A DNA stretch of 60,000 nucleotides from Cristatella mucedo (Eukaryota > Bryozoa > Phylactolaemata > Cristatellidae): positions 64,001-124,000 of the forward strand of contig WPIO01000043.1 in assembly GCA_009760855.2 (NCBI GenBank). The letters run 5' to 3'. The position numbers were made by a program, and so were the translations under genes. Numbering within the stretch: position 1 is the stretch's first letter; every line of letters begins with the position of its first letter. A model generated the notes under the pieces. The model was not told the DNA's origin. It did not search any database and saw only the letters and a program-made list of their open reading frames with translations. Shown one piece after another: positions 1 through 10,650 of this stretch.

Positions 1-479
1 TCTTATGGTGCAATGTCTGATTACTAGCTTTTATTTTTACCAATATTATTATTGCACTTACAAAGAGCAATGGGACAGAAATTATGACGATACGAGCACT
101 AAGACTACCGAATGAATCGTGGACGATTTCCAAGCAGAGACAAAGCCAGTAGATTTGGCTAAGGCAAATGGCACAAAGGGCACGAGAGACGATAAGGGCA
201 GGACGACATAATACATTCAATAAAGCTAACAACTACAGATTTTACTGTAGACCACATTGGCTTATTAATTCTATGCAAGTCGATGCTTGCAGGAAATCAT
301 CGTCCGGTTAAACTAGCCGATTGTTTATGCATCAATCGAAAATAAAATAGTCTCAGCGACTGGCACATGCCGTGACTACTACGACAACTACAAAGACTAG
401 CGCCTTGACTACAAGGGGGCCTCTGTCATGGAAAGTCTGCCTTTTCCTCTAACTCTGCGAGTTACTGCCATTTGGATGT

Positions 480-1340
480 GGCACCCTTAATAACAATAAT
501 GATAATAGTATGTATAGCATCGTCAAATAACTCAATCTCTATCTAGGCACTTTGTAGATGCTGCAAAACAAGTGCGATTGATTGGTTAGTGGTAGCATGC
601 TCAATGAAAACATGCACAATGTGGTTAGGGGTGACATGAACAGGGTCAGGGGCAAATATGGTAAATGGCAGCAAGCACAGTGTGAGCACAAATGAGCACG
701 TAGTGGACGAATCACATGGACCCATTAAATGCTGGGATCAAAAAATGCGTTTTAGTTTCTAGCAGTGGTTAAGTCAAGAGATGTCGTGAAGCAAGTCGGA
801 TTAAAAATCAAAACTCTGGGAGCATCTGAACTAAAGGTAGTGTCTCCAAACGATTTCAGCTTCGTACGAGGTATAGACAAACGATTCGAGTCCGAAAAGT
901 GGTACAATGCTTAGCCTGATGGGGAAGCAGATCTTATATGTAGGGTTGGAGCAAAGGAATGAAGTGAACCTAAAAGTGAGTGACTGTACCTTGAACTCGA
1001 TGCTCTTCTTGATCGGGAACTAGTGCAGGTCGGTGAGAAGTACTGTGATGCTGAAATGTGGATGCTCACGGAAGACAAGTCTAGCTGCAGAGTTTTGCAC
1101 CCTGCTTGATTGCACAGGCCGTTAGACTAGAAAGCAGTGAGTTAGAGAAGTCAAAAGGGATGTCACAAATGCATGGACCAATTTAGATTTAGAAGTGGTA
1201 AACTGTTTAAGCAAGCCCGAATATCAGCAACGTAGTGTAACTGGAAGTAGACAGACGTGACTGTGGAGCTGATGTGTTCATCTAATGTAAGGTCACTTCG
1301 CAACAAGACACCACCCCGGCATGGAAATGTCCCAAACTAG
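480..1340 (-). mobile_element. CR1/L2-like LINE-A fragment (shared with right arm)
   Basis: The + strand begins with an ATT-rich tail and the antisense 3' stem-loop (CTCAATCTCTATCTAGGCAC), then carries antisense 3' UTR and RT C-terminal sequence up to the part that lies about 60 bp past a CTAAATTGGTCCA-like landmark. The counterpart on the right is 56,270-57,515 (+). It is highly decayed. Confidence 0.75.
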
Positions 1341-1404
1341 TTAGCCAGACAGAGCGTGCTACCTGTTACAGCACAGCATTGCCAACAGTGCCCAAGCTTT
1401 ACAA

Positions 1405-1865
1405 GGTAGGTTCTTACGCTGACCCACAAGGCCCGCCACGGCTTGGCTCCTTTCTAGCTAGCTGAACTGCTGCATCAGCTTCAGCCTGTTCATGCCCCGA
1501 GGTCCTGTGTGGACAATAAATTAGCTGTCCCGATCCTCCGCTAAAAGACAGATGGCAACAGAAGCTTTAGCACTGCAGGTCTAGACTGTGGAACTCGCTT
1601 TCACAATTCTTACGCAACGACAACTACTCTCTTACTGCTGATTATGGCACATATTTTTCAGCGGTCCTGAGCTGCTACTCACTACCTCAACTGCTCTCCT
1701 GACTCTGCTATGCTTCCCACTTTCTCTTTGTTGCGTGTGACGAACTACCGAATGCGTACCGAAAGCCACTTAGGCTGTGAGTGCGCTATAAAAAACTCTC
1801 CTGCGTAACCCCCACGTGGTCTTTATGACTTTGTGGACTTACAGACAGAGATACAATCATTACAT
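1405..1865 (+). mobile_element. LINE-B 3' fragment, private to left arm
   Basis: It starts CTTACGCTGACCCACAAGG and ends GAGATACAATCATTAC, matching the insertion in the gypsy element. The right arm at the matching point (near 56,185, GCTGCATATCTTGAAGC) has no such insert. The decayed frame still shows RT C-terminal traces. Confidence 0.82.
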
Positions 1866-2325
1866 ATGCCACTCTTACCCAGTACCGAGTGAAAAACATT
1901 GAGCCGAATCACATGGAACTTTAAAAGCAGCAGGGCTTGCTAATATAGAAAGGCACATGAAACATATCTAGTGGTTTGCAGTTAGCTTCGCCTGCTAAAA
2001 AGAATACAAAGCGGAGGCAGGACGGTAGGAGATCCTGCCTCCTGCAGTACAAGTGCATTGCCACCCCGAGCCTATCCTTGCATGGCCCCAGCTCCATAAA
2101 GCTTAGAAAAGCATAGAAAGACGAAACGCCTCTAGTCGTGCTCACACATTCAACCCACAACCAACGAAATGAAGAGGCAAGCAGTCCACCCTCCCTCGGG
2201 CAGACCGATGGCCATGACAACAGGGACAGCAGCCAGAGAGGCACGGAGCCGGAGCCTAAAAACTAGCGACTCGATCGAGCAGTGGCAGCAGCTCAGGCTC
2301 GGGTGATGAAGAACGATGGTCAAAC

Positions 2326-2461
2326 CTTCTTGCGAGGAGCCTCGACTTGGTTCAGCTGGCTCCAGGCCACACTGTGCACGAGCTCCAGCTCGCTGTGAGG
2401 TGTCATACAGTCTAATGCCTCTGGCTGTCACGCCCAGCCGAAACTCGCTGTTTTCGTCATC
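2326..2461 (-). pseudogene. FERM pseudogene exon 6 with 2-bp deletion
   Basis: The exon begins DDENSEFRLGVTARGIRLYD exactly as in the right copy. Two bases (AG) are then missing after the codons for TSQ, shifting the frame for the rest. Length is 136 bp against 138 bp. The surrounding DNA is nearly identical between arms, so the deletion is recent relative to the last sequence exchange. Confidence 0.87.
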
Positions 2462-2756
2462 CTGCAAACGAGTTCGAAACAGGAAACTTCTATCGCCTAC
2501 TGCCCACAGGACAGCAAAAAGGAGCTGCTGACCAAAATGTACACCTGCAAAGACGCACATGATGCAAGGGGCCAGAGGAGGGGGCTCAAGATGGGAGCTG
2601 GGAAACAGCTTTGCATAGCCTGTGGACAGGGACAAGGAAGAACAAGAGAGGACGAAGAGAGCCAACTTTCAATGGAAAGGCATAGACGTTCATCCAAGTG
2701 CTGACAGTTTTTCAATCGAAAACCATTATTCGCATAGCAAAGAATGTGGTTCAGTG

Positions 2757-2897
2757 TGAGACGAAGTTTGTTAGCTACCGAATGCATACCGAAAGCCGCA
2801 TAGGCTGTGAGTGCGCTATACAAAACTCTCCTGCCTGACACCCACATGGTCTTTATGACTTTGTGGAGTTATAGACGGAGATAAATTACATTACATT
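2757..2897 (+). mobile_element. Short LINE-B insertion, private to left arm
   Basis: A 141-bp 5'-truncated copy ending AATTACATTACATT, flanked by AGTG (2,753-2,756 and 2,898-2,901). The right arm reads through GTTAGCACTGAACC at the empty site near 55,285, with one AGTG (as CACT). Confidence 0.88.
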
Positions 2898-2998
2898 AGT
2901 GCTAACTTAAGATACAGCTAAAAAATGAGTTATTTGCTTGGTTCTGCTACACTCCGACCGAGCGAATTCAGATGCACACACCGCACACAGAGCAAACA

Positions 2999-3055
2999 TG
3001 GAGTGCCTAGAAAAAGATTGAGTTCTCTGAGGGAGTAAAAACGTATTAATACTAT
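2999..3055 (+). mobile_element. LINE-A 3' tail fragment (shared)
   Basis: GAGTGCCTAGAAAAAGATTGAGTTCTCTGAGG is the family stem-loop; the right-arm counterpart is antisense at 55,095-55,155. It lies in intron 5 of the FERM copies. Confidence 0.7.
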
Positions 3056-3201
3056 TACTGCAGAGACACAGACACATGCCAGCACACAGAGATGGTAACG
3101 CACGCACATACAGGCACAAGCACAGAAACTGACACAATCACAGACACACATACACATAAAGCAAAGGCACCAAGAAAGGGGAAAGCACAAGGAGGACTCA
3201 C

Positions 3202-3277
3202 CATGACCTGAAAATAACTGATACAATATGTGACCAAGTCTCATGCAATCAGTAGGTATTCCAGTTTGGCTTTGTCA
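3202..3277 (-). pseudogene. FERM pseudogene exon 5 with stop codon
   Basis: The 76-bp length and splice signals match the right copy, but the codon after YLLIA is TGA (CGA in the intact copy). The following residues are also changed. DKAKLEYLLIA is still recognisable. The stop would end the protein before F3. Confidence 0.87.
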
Positions 3278-3849
3278 CTACACTGTAACCAAAGCGGGTA
3301 AAACGAGAGTGTAAAAAAAATGTTTACACGAACGCACACTAGTGCCTATAGCTACTGAGAACCGACTAACAGGAAGTGCTTTGCCTCAGATAGGACGCAC
3401 CACCAGTTTGAATCACAATTTGCACAGCCTGTACACAGTGCACAAGCCGATAAGCGACACGAACAGGCACGCAGCTGCGCACAAGAAATAAAGAAGCAGA
3501 CGTGGGCATCACCCTTCAGCACTTTATCGACGACCTCAGAAACGAAACCGAAAGCCACATCAACCGTTAGGACAAATACAGGTGTGCATCAAGATGCTAG
3601 CAACAAGCAAAGAGACTGAGAAACGTTAACTAGAGTTATTTTGTCAGCTGACCTGACGAAAACGGCCTAAGAATTAGCAGCAGAGTGAAGAATGTAGAGG
3701 TGGAGCACTGATTACATTCTGATGCCTGGAGGTATCCTTTCCTGAAGAAATCCGTTACAGCTGTACGAACATTTCCAGGCAGGACAGCGGAACACTGGCT
3801 CAGAGCACAGATTGTGACCTCTTTGGGATTACAATAGCATTACTTCCTT

Positions 3850-4480
3850 TCTTTACTGCCTGCATCGGTGATATTTGCACTTACATGACCACCAACTTAC
3901 CCAAGTTACACAATAATACAACCAATGTAATAGTTACATGCAAGCCAACTGTCACCATCGAGTTGCTCGACCTTACCTTAAAGACTGGTTCATTTTGCAT
4001 CACTCCACTGATGCCTGTCCATAATCTGGGTATGCTATTCCAAACGACCTGTCGTTGGATTAGCACGATGACTTCACTGTGCCGTCAGCTAGCATTCAAC
4101 CGACCAACATTGCCAAAACTTAAGGGCTGCTTAGAAAAAAACAGCAGTGTAACTGATTACAGTAACTCTCTTTATTCAGGACTCCCGCCTTAAGCTCTTA
4201 ATTGGCTGCAACTGGTGAAACACTCAGCAGCTTGTCTGGCTTCAGTCAAAGAAGTAGCTGCTTTCGTAGTTTACTACGAAGCATCCAACCGACAGACGAG
4301 ATTCTTGCTCAGGTGTTCACATCATTTCCCTAGCTCTCCCTAAACTACCCATCCTGCATGCTTGTCGAGAGCTCTGTAGCATCGACCGCTACGTGGCTTG
4401 CTCACACAGGGCTGTTTCTTGTACTAAATCAAAATTATTTGGCGATCGGGTCTCTTTAATCTATAACTTTTATAATCACT
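3850..4480 (+). mobile_element. Old LINE RT fragment (shared)
   Basis: The frame 3,885-4,193 reads MTTNLPKLHNNTTNVIVTCK and later NLGMLFQ and SSVTDYSNSLYSGLP. These match, in order, the better-preserved LINE-A copies (MAANFLNPNDDKTNLLVMGK, NLGIMFQ, FVTSRLDICNSLLAGLP). The right counterpart is antisense at 53,620-54,250. Because it is in both arms and strongly decayed, it predates the duplication. Confidence 0.7.
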
Positions 4481-5140
4481 TGACGACGATAAAAAATTAG
4501 CTACTACCCGACTGTTCCTCAGCCACTGCTTGAGGGAATTCTTTTAAGCAACTAACATGCTACCTTTCAAGTATATGCACAGAGCGAGTTCCCAAAAAAA
4601 AAAAAAAAAGTAATTATTCGTATTAATATCGGTTTTTATCTAAGAGCCTCTTAAAATCAACTAGACAGCCTTCACTTCCCCTATACCGAAAGCCTAGAAC
4701 ATGCTAACAACTGACACCACTGCATTCCCTGGCTTGAACAAGCCAAACTCACTATGTTCCTTATCATAGCATTTACTTTATGAGTGTTAATGAAGCAGCA
4801 GGAATTTTATCCATTTAAAATCAGGACGACCTGGACGTGCAAGGGCACAGATTCCCTCCAGGCATGCGCCGGCAGCCCTCAGTTAGAGCTCTGAAGCAGC
4901 AAGGCGGTGCAAACAATAGCAGAGGCTTGAGAGCCGAGAACTCGTTGTCTCTCCCACCGTCCTTGCTGTTTTAAAGAACTGCTGCCTCCTATCTCAGCTT
5001 CTCTTTACTCTTTCATCAATTAATCTTATGCATCACTTCTTCAAAGTGTGTCTCCTCAAATTTCTCATTTGCACACTCTCACTCTTTCTTCGAACATATT
5101 CACTGCTCTCTTCTCTGCATCTCTATTCTCTTCTCTTCAG

Positions 5141-5251
<111 letters not shown>

Positions 5252-5534
5252 CTTCTTTCCAAAGTACCACGCGACATGCCATAGCGAATGTCTTCACTGT
5301 AGTGAATAGTCGAGCTCTGGCCATTGCACAACCTGCTCTAGCTTTAACAGCGTTTTTATTGTGCAACATGCCATACATGTATTCACTCCGTGCTGCTTTA
5401 GCCATTAGCCCCTCTGCGATGACATCCAAGGCTAATCAAAGTCATGGTGACTCATGCAGATGAATTCTATCAGGTTTGCTGGCTTGCAGAGGACAGACGA
5501 GAGAACATGCCATCATGCTTTGATCAATGCTCAC

Positions 5535-5686
5535 CTGCTAAGACCAACATGATCCTTGTAAAACGTTGTGATGTATTCCACCCACTGCTGAGGTGTCATC
5601 CGGAATCCATTAATTACTTTCTGAGGCAGAAGCTCCTCAATTTTCAAAGTCCCGGGTGCTGGTGGAGAGATGTCGTAATCTCCATA
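5535..5686 (-). pseudogene. FERM pseudogene exon 4, still intact
   Basis: The same length (152 bp) and the same encoded residues as the right-arm exon, including YGDYDISPP and MTPQQW, with both splice sites kept. It sits within a near-identical block between the arms (about 3,590-6,540), so its preservation is more likely due to sequence exchange than to selection on this copy. Confidence 0.88.
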
Positions 5687-6879
5687 CTGCAGCGAATGGC
5701 AAACAACTAAGCCCTGAGCCGAATTTTGCAACCAAACATGTTCACATATCAATCAAGAGTAACAACAGAGGAAGCTAGAAACACAAATTCGTTTGAAAAA
5801 GAGCCAGGTAACTCATCATTCCTTTCAGTCATCGAGTATTGAAATGTGCTTGCTCATGACCTATACAAGCTATAGGCAACCCTGCTTTGTAATGAATTGC
5901 GATGAATTGCCTTACTCTGATGGATGAAGAGTCTTGGTGGCTGGCTAAAAGGCTAAATACCAGCCGAGTCTTGATCGAAGTAGGTTGCCTACAGTGGTAG
6001 GGGTGCTTGGTTTCTGCTCCTTTCCGACTAGCTCTTGATATCCCTGGCCAATGCAATTACCTGCATTTACCAAAGCCAGCAGAGCAAGTCACCAGTACAC
6101 TCAGTGACACCTGCTATGCAAGTATCTCCAAGTCTGTCTGTTTATCTCTCTCTCTCACACTGTCTGTCTGTATCTTTCTGTTTTGCTCTTCCTGTCTGTC
6201 TCTCTTTCCCTTACCACGTGTGTTAATTCGATTAATGTACACTCACCACAGTAGCAAGCATCACGAATGCATTCTGAGCCGCAGGCATGACTAAGTTCCA
6301 CACTCTACCAAGCAAGCCACGTTTATCGGCTCCATACGTTACAAGAGAAATCAGAGTGGAGTATACAACGATTATTAAGACTCGGTTGTCCTTATATTAC
6401 CACTTGCATACATGCATTATGCACCCTCTTCAAACTACGTTTACAAAATCTTACTTGCCTATTAACGACTCATCGAGGATCTTAGGATATTTGCAAAGGT
6501 TTCTCATAGTCTTAGCCACATTACTTTGGCGGTCTTGCTAGTTATAGAGTTGGTCAGATACAAGTCGGAGAGCGCTAATGCAGATTTAGCCGTCAAGTTT
6601 TGGTTGCTGCCCGATCAAACTGACAATAGAATTTGTTAAAAGTGCCAGTGCTACTAGTCGTGAGTAGCACTGTAACTTAAAAATACAAACCGACCTAAAG
6701 CAAGCAACATGTCATTGAGGCGGTGTAAAAGGATTCGTTAAATTATGGTAGTAAGAAATTGTTAGTGACTTATTCGTGATGAGTACAGACCTGGTCGAGC
6801 AGAGGCAAGGAGATGTATTCCAGGGGCATTGATATTGTTGATTCTAAAGCCAAACATAAAGACATTATGCGCTGCTGAG

Positions 6880-7000
6880 TGATAGACACCAAGCAGTCAC
6901 AATCGATTCGAAAGCAATAATATTGCTCCCAGGATTCAAACAGGATACCTCGGAATACACCATCCACGATCCTAACCACTCAGCCACCAAGGCAGCCCTT
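6880..7000 (-). mobile_element. tRNA-derived SINE (shared)
   Basis: On the minus strand it reads GGTGGCTGAGTGGTTAGGAT and then GTTTGAATCCTGG, resembling pol III A and B boxes of a Ser/Leu-type tRNA. There is no tRNA cloverleaf around them, so it is a SINE. The right copy is at 51,163-51,290. Confidence 0.65.
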
Positions 7001-7416
7001 GTAAATATCCGGCTTCGACTCAGAACAGTACTAATGTCTGCTATCCAAGTCCCGAACACGACAGGAGCTCTGCGACATCTTGAATAAACCAATCATAGTA
7101 CACAAGTTGCACACGCTGTATTCTGGACTATTGGTTCTCCGATACAAGAGCCACATTACTACCTTACAAGACTTTCAAGCTGCTAGATCACCAACACTAA
7201 CTACATATCCAAGAGATCAAACAACCCAGGCTTTCATGTCGATACAGATGGCACAGCTGTACCTGTATGTTGATCCATTACTGCCCTCCAGCTTGTCAAG
7301 CTCTCTCAATTCGTGCCTAATCCTATCTACACATTTGCAGCAGCAAATAGAAGCCTAAGGCCAGCCTAGCAGCAACACAAGCATCAGAAGTAAAGGATGG
7401 ACTGAGGCCGAAGGTC

Positions 7417-8235
7417 TGCAACGGAGCAGCTCTCAGGCTAGCCGCGATATTAGCCCTTGCCTTAGTGGGTCTGACTAGGGTACCTAGAGCAACCGTAGTG
7501 GGAGGACTAGCCAAGAAGAATTGGGTAGGGGGGACACATTAGTTAAACCGGGAGTGGAGCCGAGGCGTCAGTTGACAGCGAGATCCGCTCAGGTTAGAAT
7601 AAAGCTTGGGTAGACAAAGATCGGTCAGGATGTGGTCCGACTACTGTGCTCCACTAGACAAAGAGCGAAAGGATGGCAAGCTGGCGGAGGAGCCATCTAA
7701 TAAATTACAGGCAGACGCTAAGAGGCCGATGATGGACATCGAGAGCTAGGGTCCGACAAAAATAGCAGCTACGCTCAAGGTCAAGAGGCTGGGAGAGTGA
7801 GATATAAACGAGAAGACTGACAGAGCTCAGGGCTGCAGCTTGGTAGTCGATGCGAGACTACGCTTCAAGAGTACGAGAGGCGAACCTACTGCGCCGGACA
7901 GCTAAGTGCAACTTACACTGCGCAGTTGTGTTATGCCGGCTACTCAGTTAGCTGCTCGTATCTTGAGGTGCTGTAGCGATGCGCGCATAGGGTAGTTAGT
8001 TATACTCGGACTTCGGGAGTTCGCTCAGTAAACTCCGTCGGTCCGGTACACACCTCGTAAACGCACAGGGTAGTTGGTTATACTCGGGCTTCGGGGGTTC
8101 GTGCAGTTAACTCCGTCGGTCCGGTTGGCGCAGGATAAAGCCCATTGGACTGTGTGATGCAGTGCTGGTAGTGCAGTGCTCGTCGTCCCCCCCCCCCCGG
8201 TAGAGAACCGGGGGACGAGCTTCTGTGCGGTTACA
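7417..8235 (+). mobile_element. Solo LTR of the gypsy family, private to left arm
   Basis: It aligns over its length with the two LTRs at 17,756 and 24,792, beginning TGCAAC and ending GGTTACA. It is flanked by the 4-bp repeat GGTC (7,413-7,416 and 8,236-8,239). There is no internal region, so it arose by LTR-LTR recombination. The right arm has no LTR at the matching site (about 50,735). It contains a private tandem duplication of about 78 bp (from 7,984 and 8,062) and a run of C near 8,188. Confidence 0.88.
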
Positions 8236-8308
8236 GGTCAGCAAACCGCCAGGCTAAAGGTCAGCATAGGTAGGCTTGCAATGCAATGAACAAAACACCC
8301 TGCCTGAC

Positions 8309-8523
8309 CTTGGCCTGGAAGGCATTGGATGCCAGCATAACAGCTGCTTCACAAGAGCAGGTGACCATGACCATGTCGATAATTGACCGACGAACTTGCA
8401 AGTAAAGTGCATGACGTGTCCACTCTTGCAAGATCTGAGACAAATCTTAGGGAAGTACTTCACCAAGAAGAAGAATTTCTGAAGGCACTTGCCATCAGAA
8501 GGTAGCTGCACATGATTAATGGT
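8309..8523 (-). pseudogene. FERM pseudogene exon 3, frameshifted
   Basis: The exon begins TINHVQLPSDGK and runs to KYFP, then shifts frame by a 1-bp deletion; the rest (LQEWTRHALYLQVRRSII, then ASNAFQAK) is readable only in the next frame. There is also a 3-bp gain (MVMVTC against MVMTC). Length is 215 bp against 213 bp in the intact exon. Splice signals are kept. Confidence 0.88.
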
Positions 8524-8816
8524 CTGTCCAAACAGAAAGAAACAACATAACATGCAAACCCATCAACGACAACAGTAAAGTTATGAAACGTGCATCGAAA
8601 TCTGCCTTGATTTTTGAGTGAGTAGTAGACAACTATTTGTGCGAAGCTCATAGTATAAGTGGCACTGTAGGCAGAGACAAAGACAAAACACCGGTGTTCC
8701 TCGGAACCACCACCATCACAGGCAACATTGGGCTTTGTCTATCTAAGGATTAGCCGGAGTATGGTCCATCCTCAGCAGAAACCAGGCAGCCCCCATGCCC
8801 AGCAAATGCCAGTAAT

Positions 8817-8870
8817 GATATTAGTATATTTATATAGCACGCTTTGAGAACTGAATCTCTCTCTCTCTCT
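8817..8870 (-). mobile_element. LINE-A tail fragment (shared)
   Basis: Antisense 3' tail (TTTATATAGCACGCTTTGAGAA…). The right counterpart is 50,103-50,170 on the + strand. Confidence 0.6.
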
Positions 8871-8904
8871 GTGTGTACTTCACAGATACTGCATATGTTG
8901 CATT

Positions 8905-9428
8905 AGCCATGCACTGGCAATCAGTCAAGCAATCGGCCGACTTCAGGGTTTTGTCACTCATTTTTAGGTCTCTTATTCTTTGACACCAGCCTACCTATCA
9001 GATCTACTGACGCAACAATCGAACAATCATACCACCTGGTTTTCGAAGTCCAACAGCTTACACACCTAGTACAAACTCAAATCCTTCCGAGACCGTGCCT
9101 TCAGTTGGCAGGCACCCAAAGCCAGGAATTCACTTCCGACTTCTGTCACGACATCCCCTGACTTGACCACCTATTTGTGACAGCATTTAGTGGGTCCATG
9201 TGAATCGTCCTAATGTGCACATGCATGCTGACACTGTTGCATGCTGCCACTAATCACATTTGCATGCTGACCCTGTGCAGGTCACCCCCAACCGTGCTAT
9301 TCTTGTTGAAAGTCAAGCATGATACCACTCACCATTCGATCGTGTTTCATTTTCGGCAAATTTTAACGCTCATACAGAAATTTCTTTCTTTGAGGGCGCA
9401 GTATCAAGTGTATTATTATTATTATTAA
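8905..9428 (+). mobile_element. LINE-A 3' fragment (shared)
   Basis: Contains TTTTGTCACTCATTTTTAGG, the LINE RT C-terminal landmark, the 3' UTR blocks GCATGCTGCCACTAA and GTGCA-GTCACCCC, and ends with GTATCAAGTGTATTATTATTATTATT. The right counterpart is shorter, 49,785-50,095 (-). Confidence 0.8.
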
Positions 9429-9429
9429 C

Positions 9430-10650
9430 CGATGACTTGAAGCATGAAGGAAATCAACAGTCACTCGGTAACCGTCACACAACTTTGAAGCACATATCAA
9501 GGAGCAAATACCTCAAGTTTCAATTCATTCAATCATTATCAGCATTGCTGTGACATTTACAAGATACCTCGCCAGCATTATGACTAAACGTGTTGTACTA
9601 CATGAAGTCAGCACACTATCAAAGTAGGTCTATATAAAAAGAACCAATATGCAAGCGAGACGGTGGAATAATGTGTAAGCACAAACTACCATACATTGGA
9701 AATATCAAGTTTTCGGATTACCATCATCGGCGCTATGACATAAAGAACACGACGGAAGACCTGATAGCTACTGCACTGCCGGCAGTCAAACCAAAGTTAC
9801 ACCAGGCGTCTGACCTGCTTTTGCCAATACATCACAACCTACAAAAGGCATGAATGAGAACTATTAATCACCTCAATTCTTCTTGAATGTAATTGAATCA
9901 CAGTCTAAGAATGATTCTCAGTGATCTACAAGCTAGTTCAATCCAAGTGACCAGCTTACAGGCTCATGGCGACCACCAGCACATTGCCAATGGTCACAAC
10001 AGGAACCGGATCAGCAGTTTCAAGACTCAGCAGGTACCGTGGCAATGGACTCCTTGGTTACTGCAGCCATTGTGGCAGTAAATTCTCAATGAATATTCCT
10101 AATGACAGTCCAGTTGCCAAAAAATAGTCACTCCTAGTTTGAGAGCTGATGTAAATATACCAATGAAAACATGTTTCTAGCAAGTAACTAAGGGGTGGGC
10201 ACTGGAATGCTGTTCCCAGCAGGTTGCTGTGACCTGCAAGGAAGGGGTGGGTGGGTGTTGGCTGGAGTACGACCCAGGTTTCTGCTTTTTCATAGTTATA
10301 ACAATAAATCGGTCGCTTGACCACGATGGGACGTGTTATTACTTTGAAAATGTATTGCTTTTGTATAATTTGGAGTGATGATCTGCAGGTCCGGTTAAGG
10401 CTGAGTAGCTTACACTGACGAATCCTGCCACAGGCTCTGTTGGGTGGTCTGCATTTACAAAAATCATGGTTTAGCTTAATGTACTACTTCAGGTGTAAGT
10501 AGGCCATATAAATAAGTTTATTTACTATGTTCCAGCCATCTGTCAGCCATCGACATTTGGGATTGATTCATAACTATTTTTTCAACAGGCAATTTTACAA
10601 AAACTGAAAAGATATGTGACCTATTTCCGACAGGAGATATGCTGGCTAAG
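9430..10650. other. Non-coding sequence of left arm, no gene seen
   Basis: The stretch aligns with about 48,900-49,780 of the right arm in inverted order. Short frames here are not conserved between arms in a coding manner. It corresponds to part of intron 2 of the FERM gene. Confidence 0.6.

Noticed and set aside
5444-5710. 88-codon frame on the + strand identical in both arms
   Set aside because: It is the opposite strand of FERM exon 4 and its flanks.
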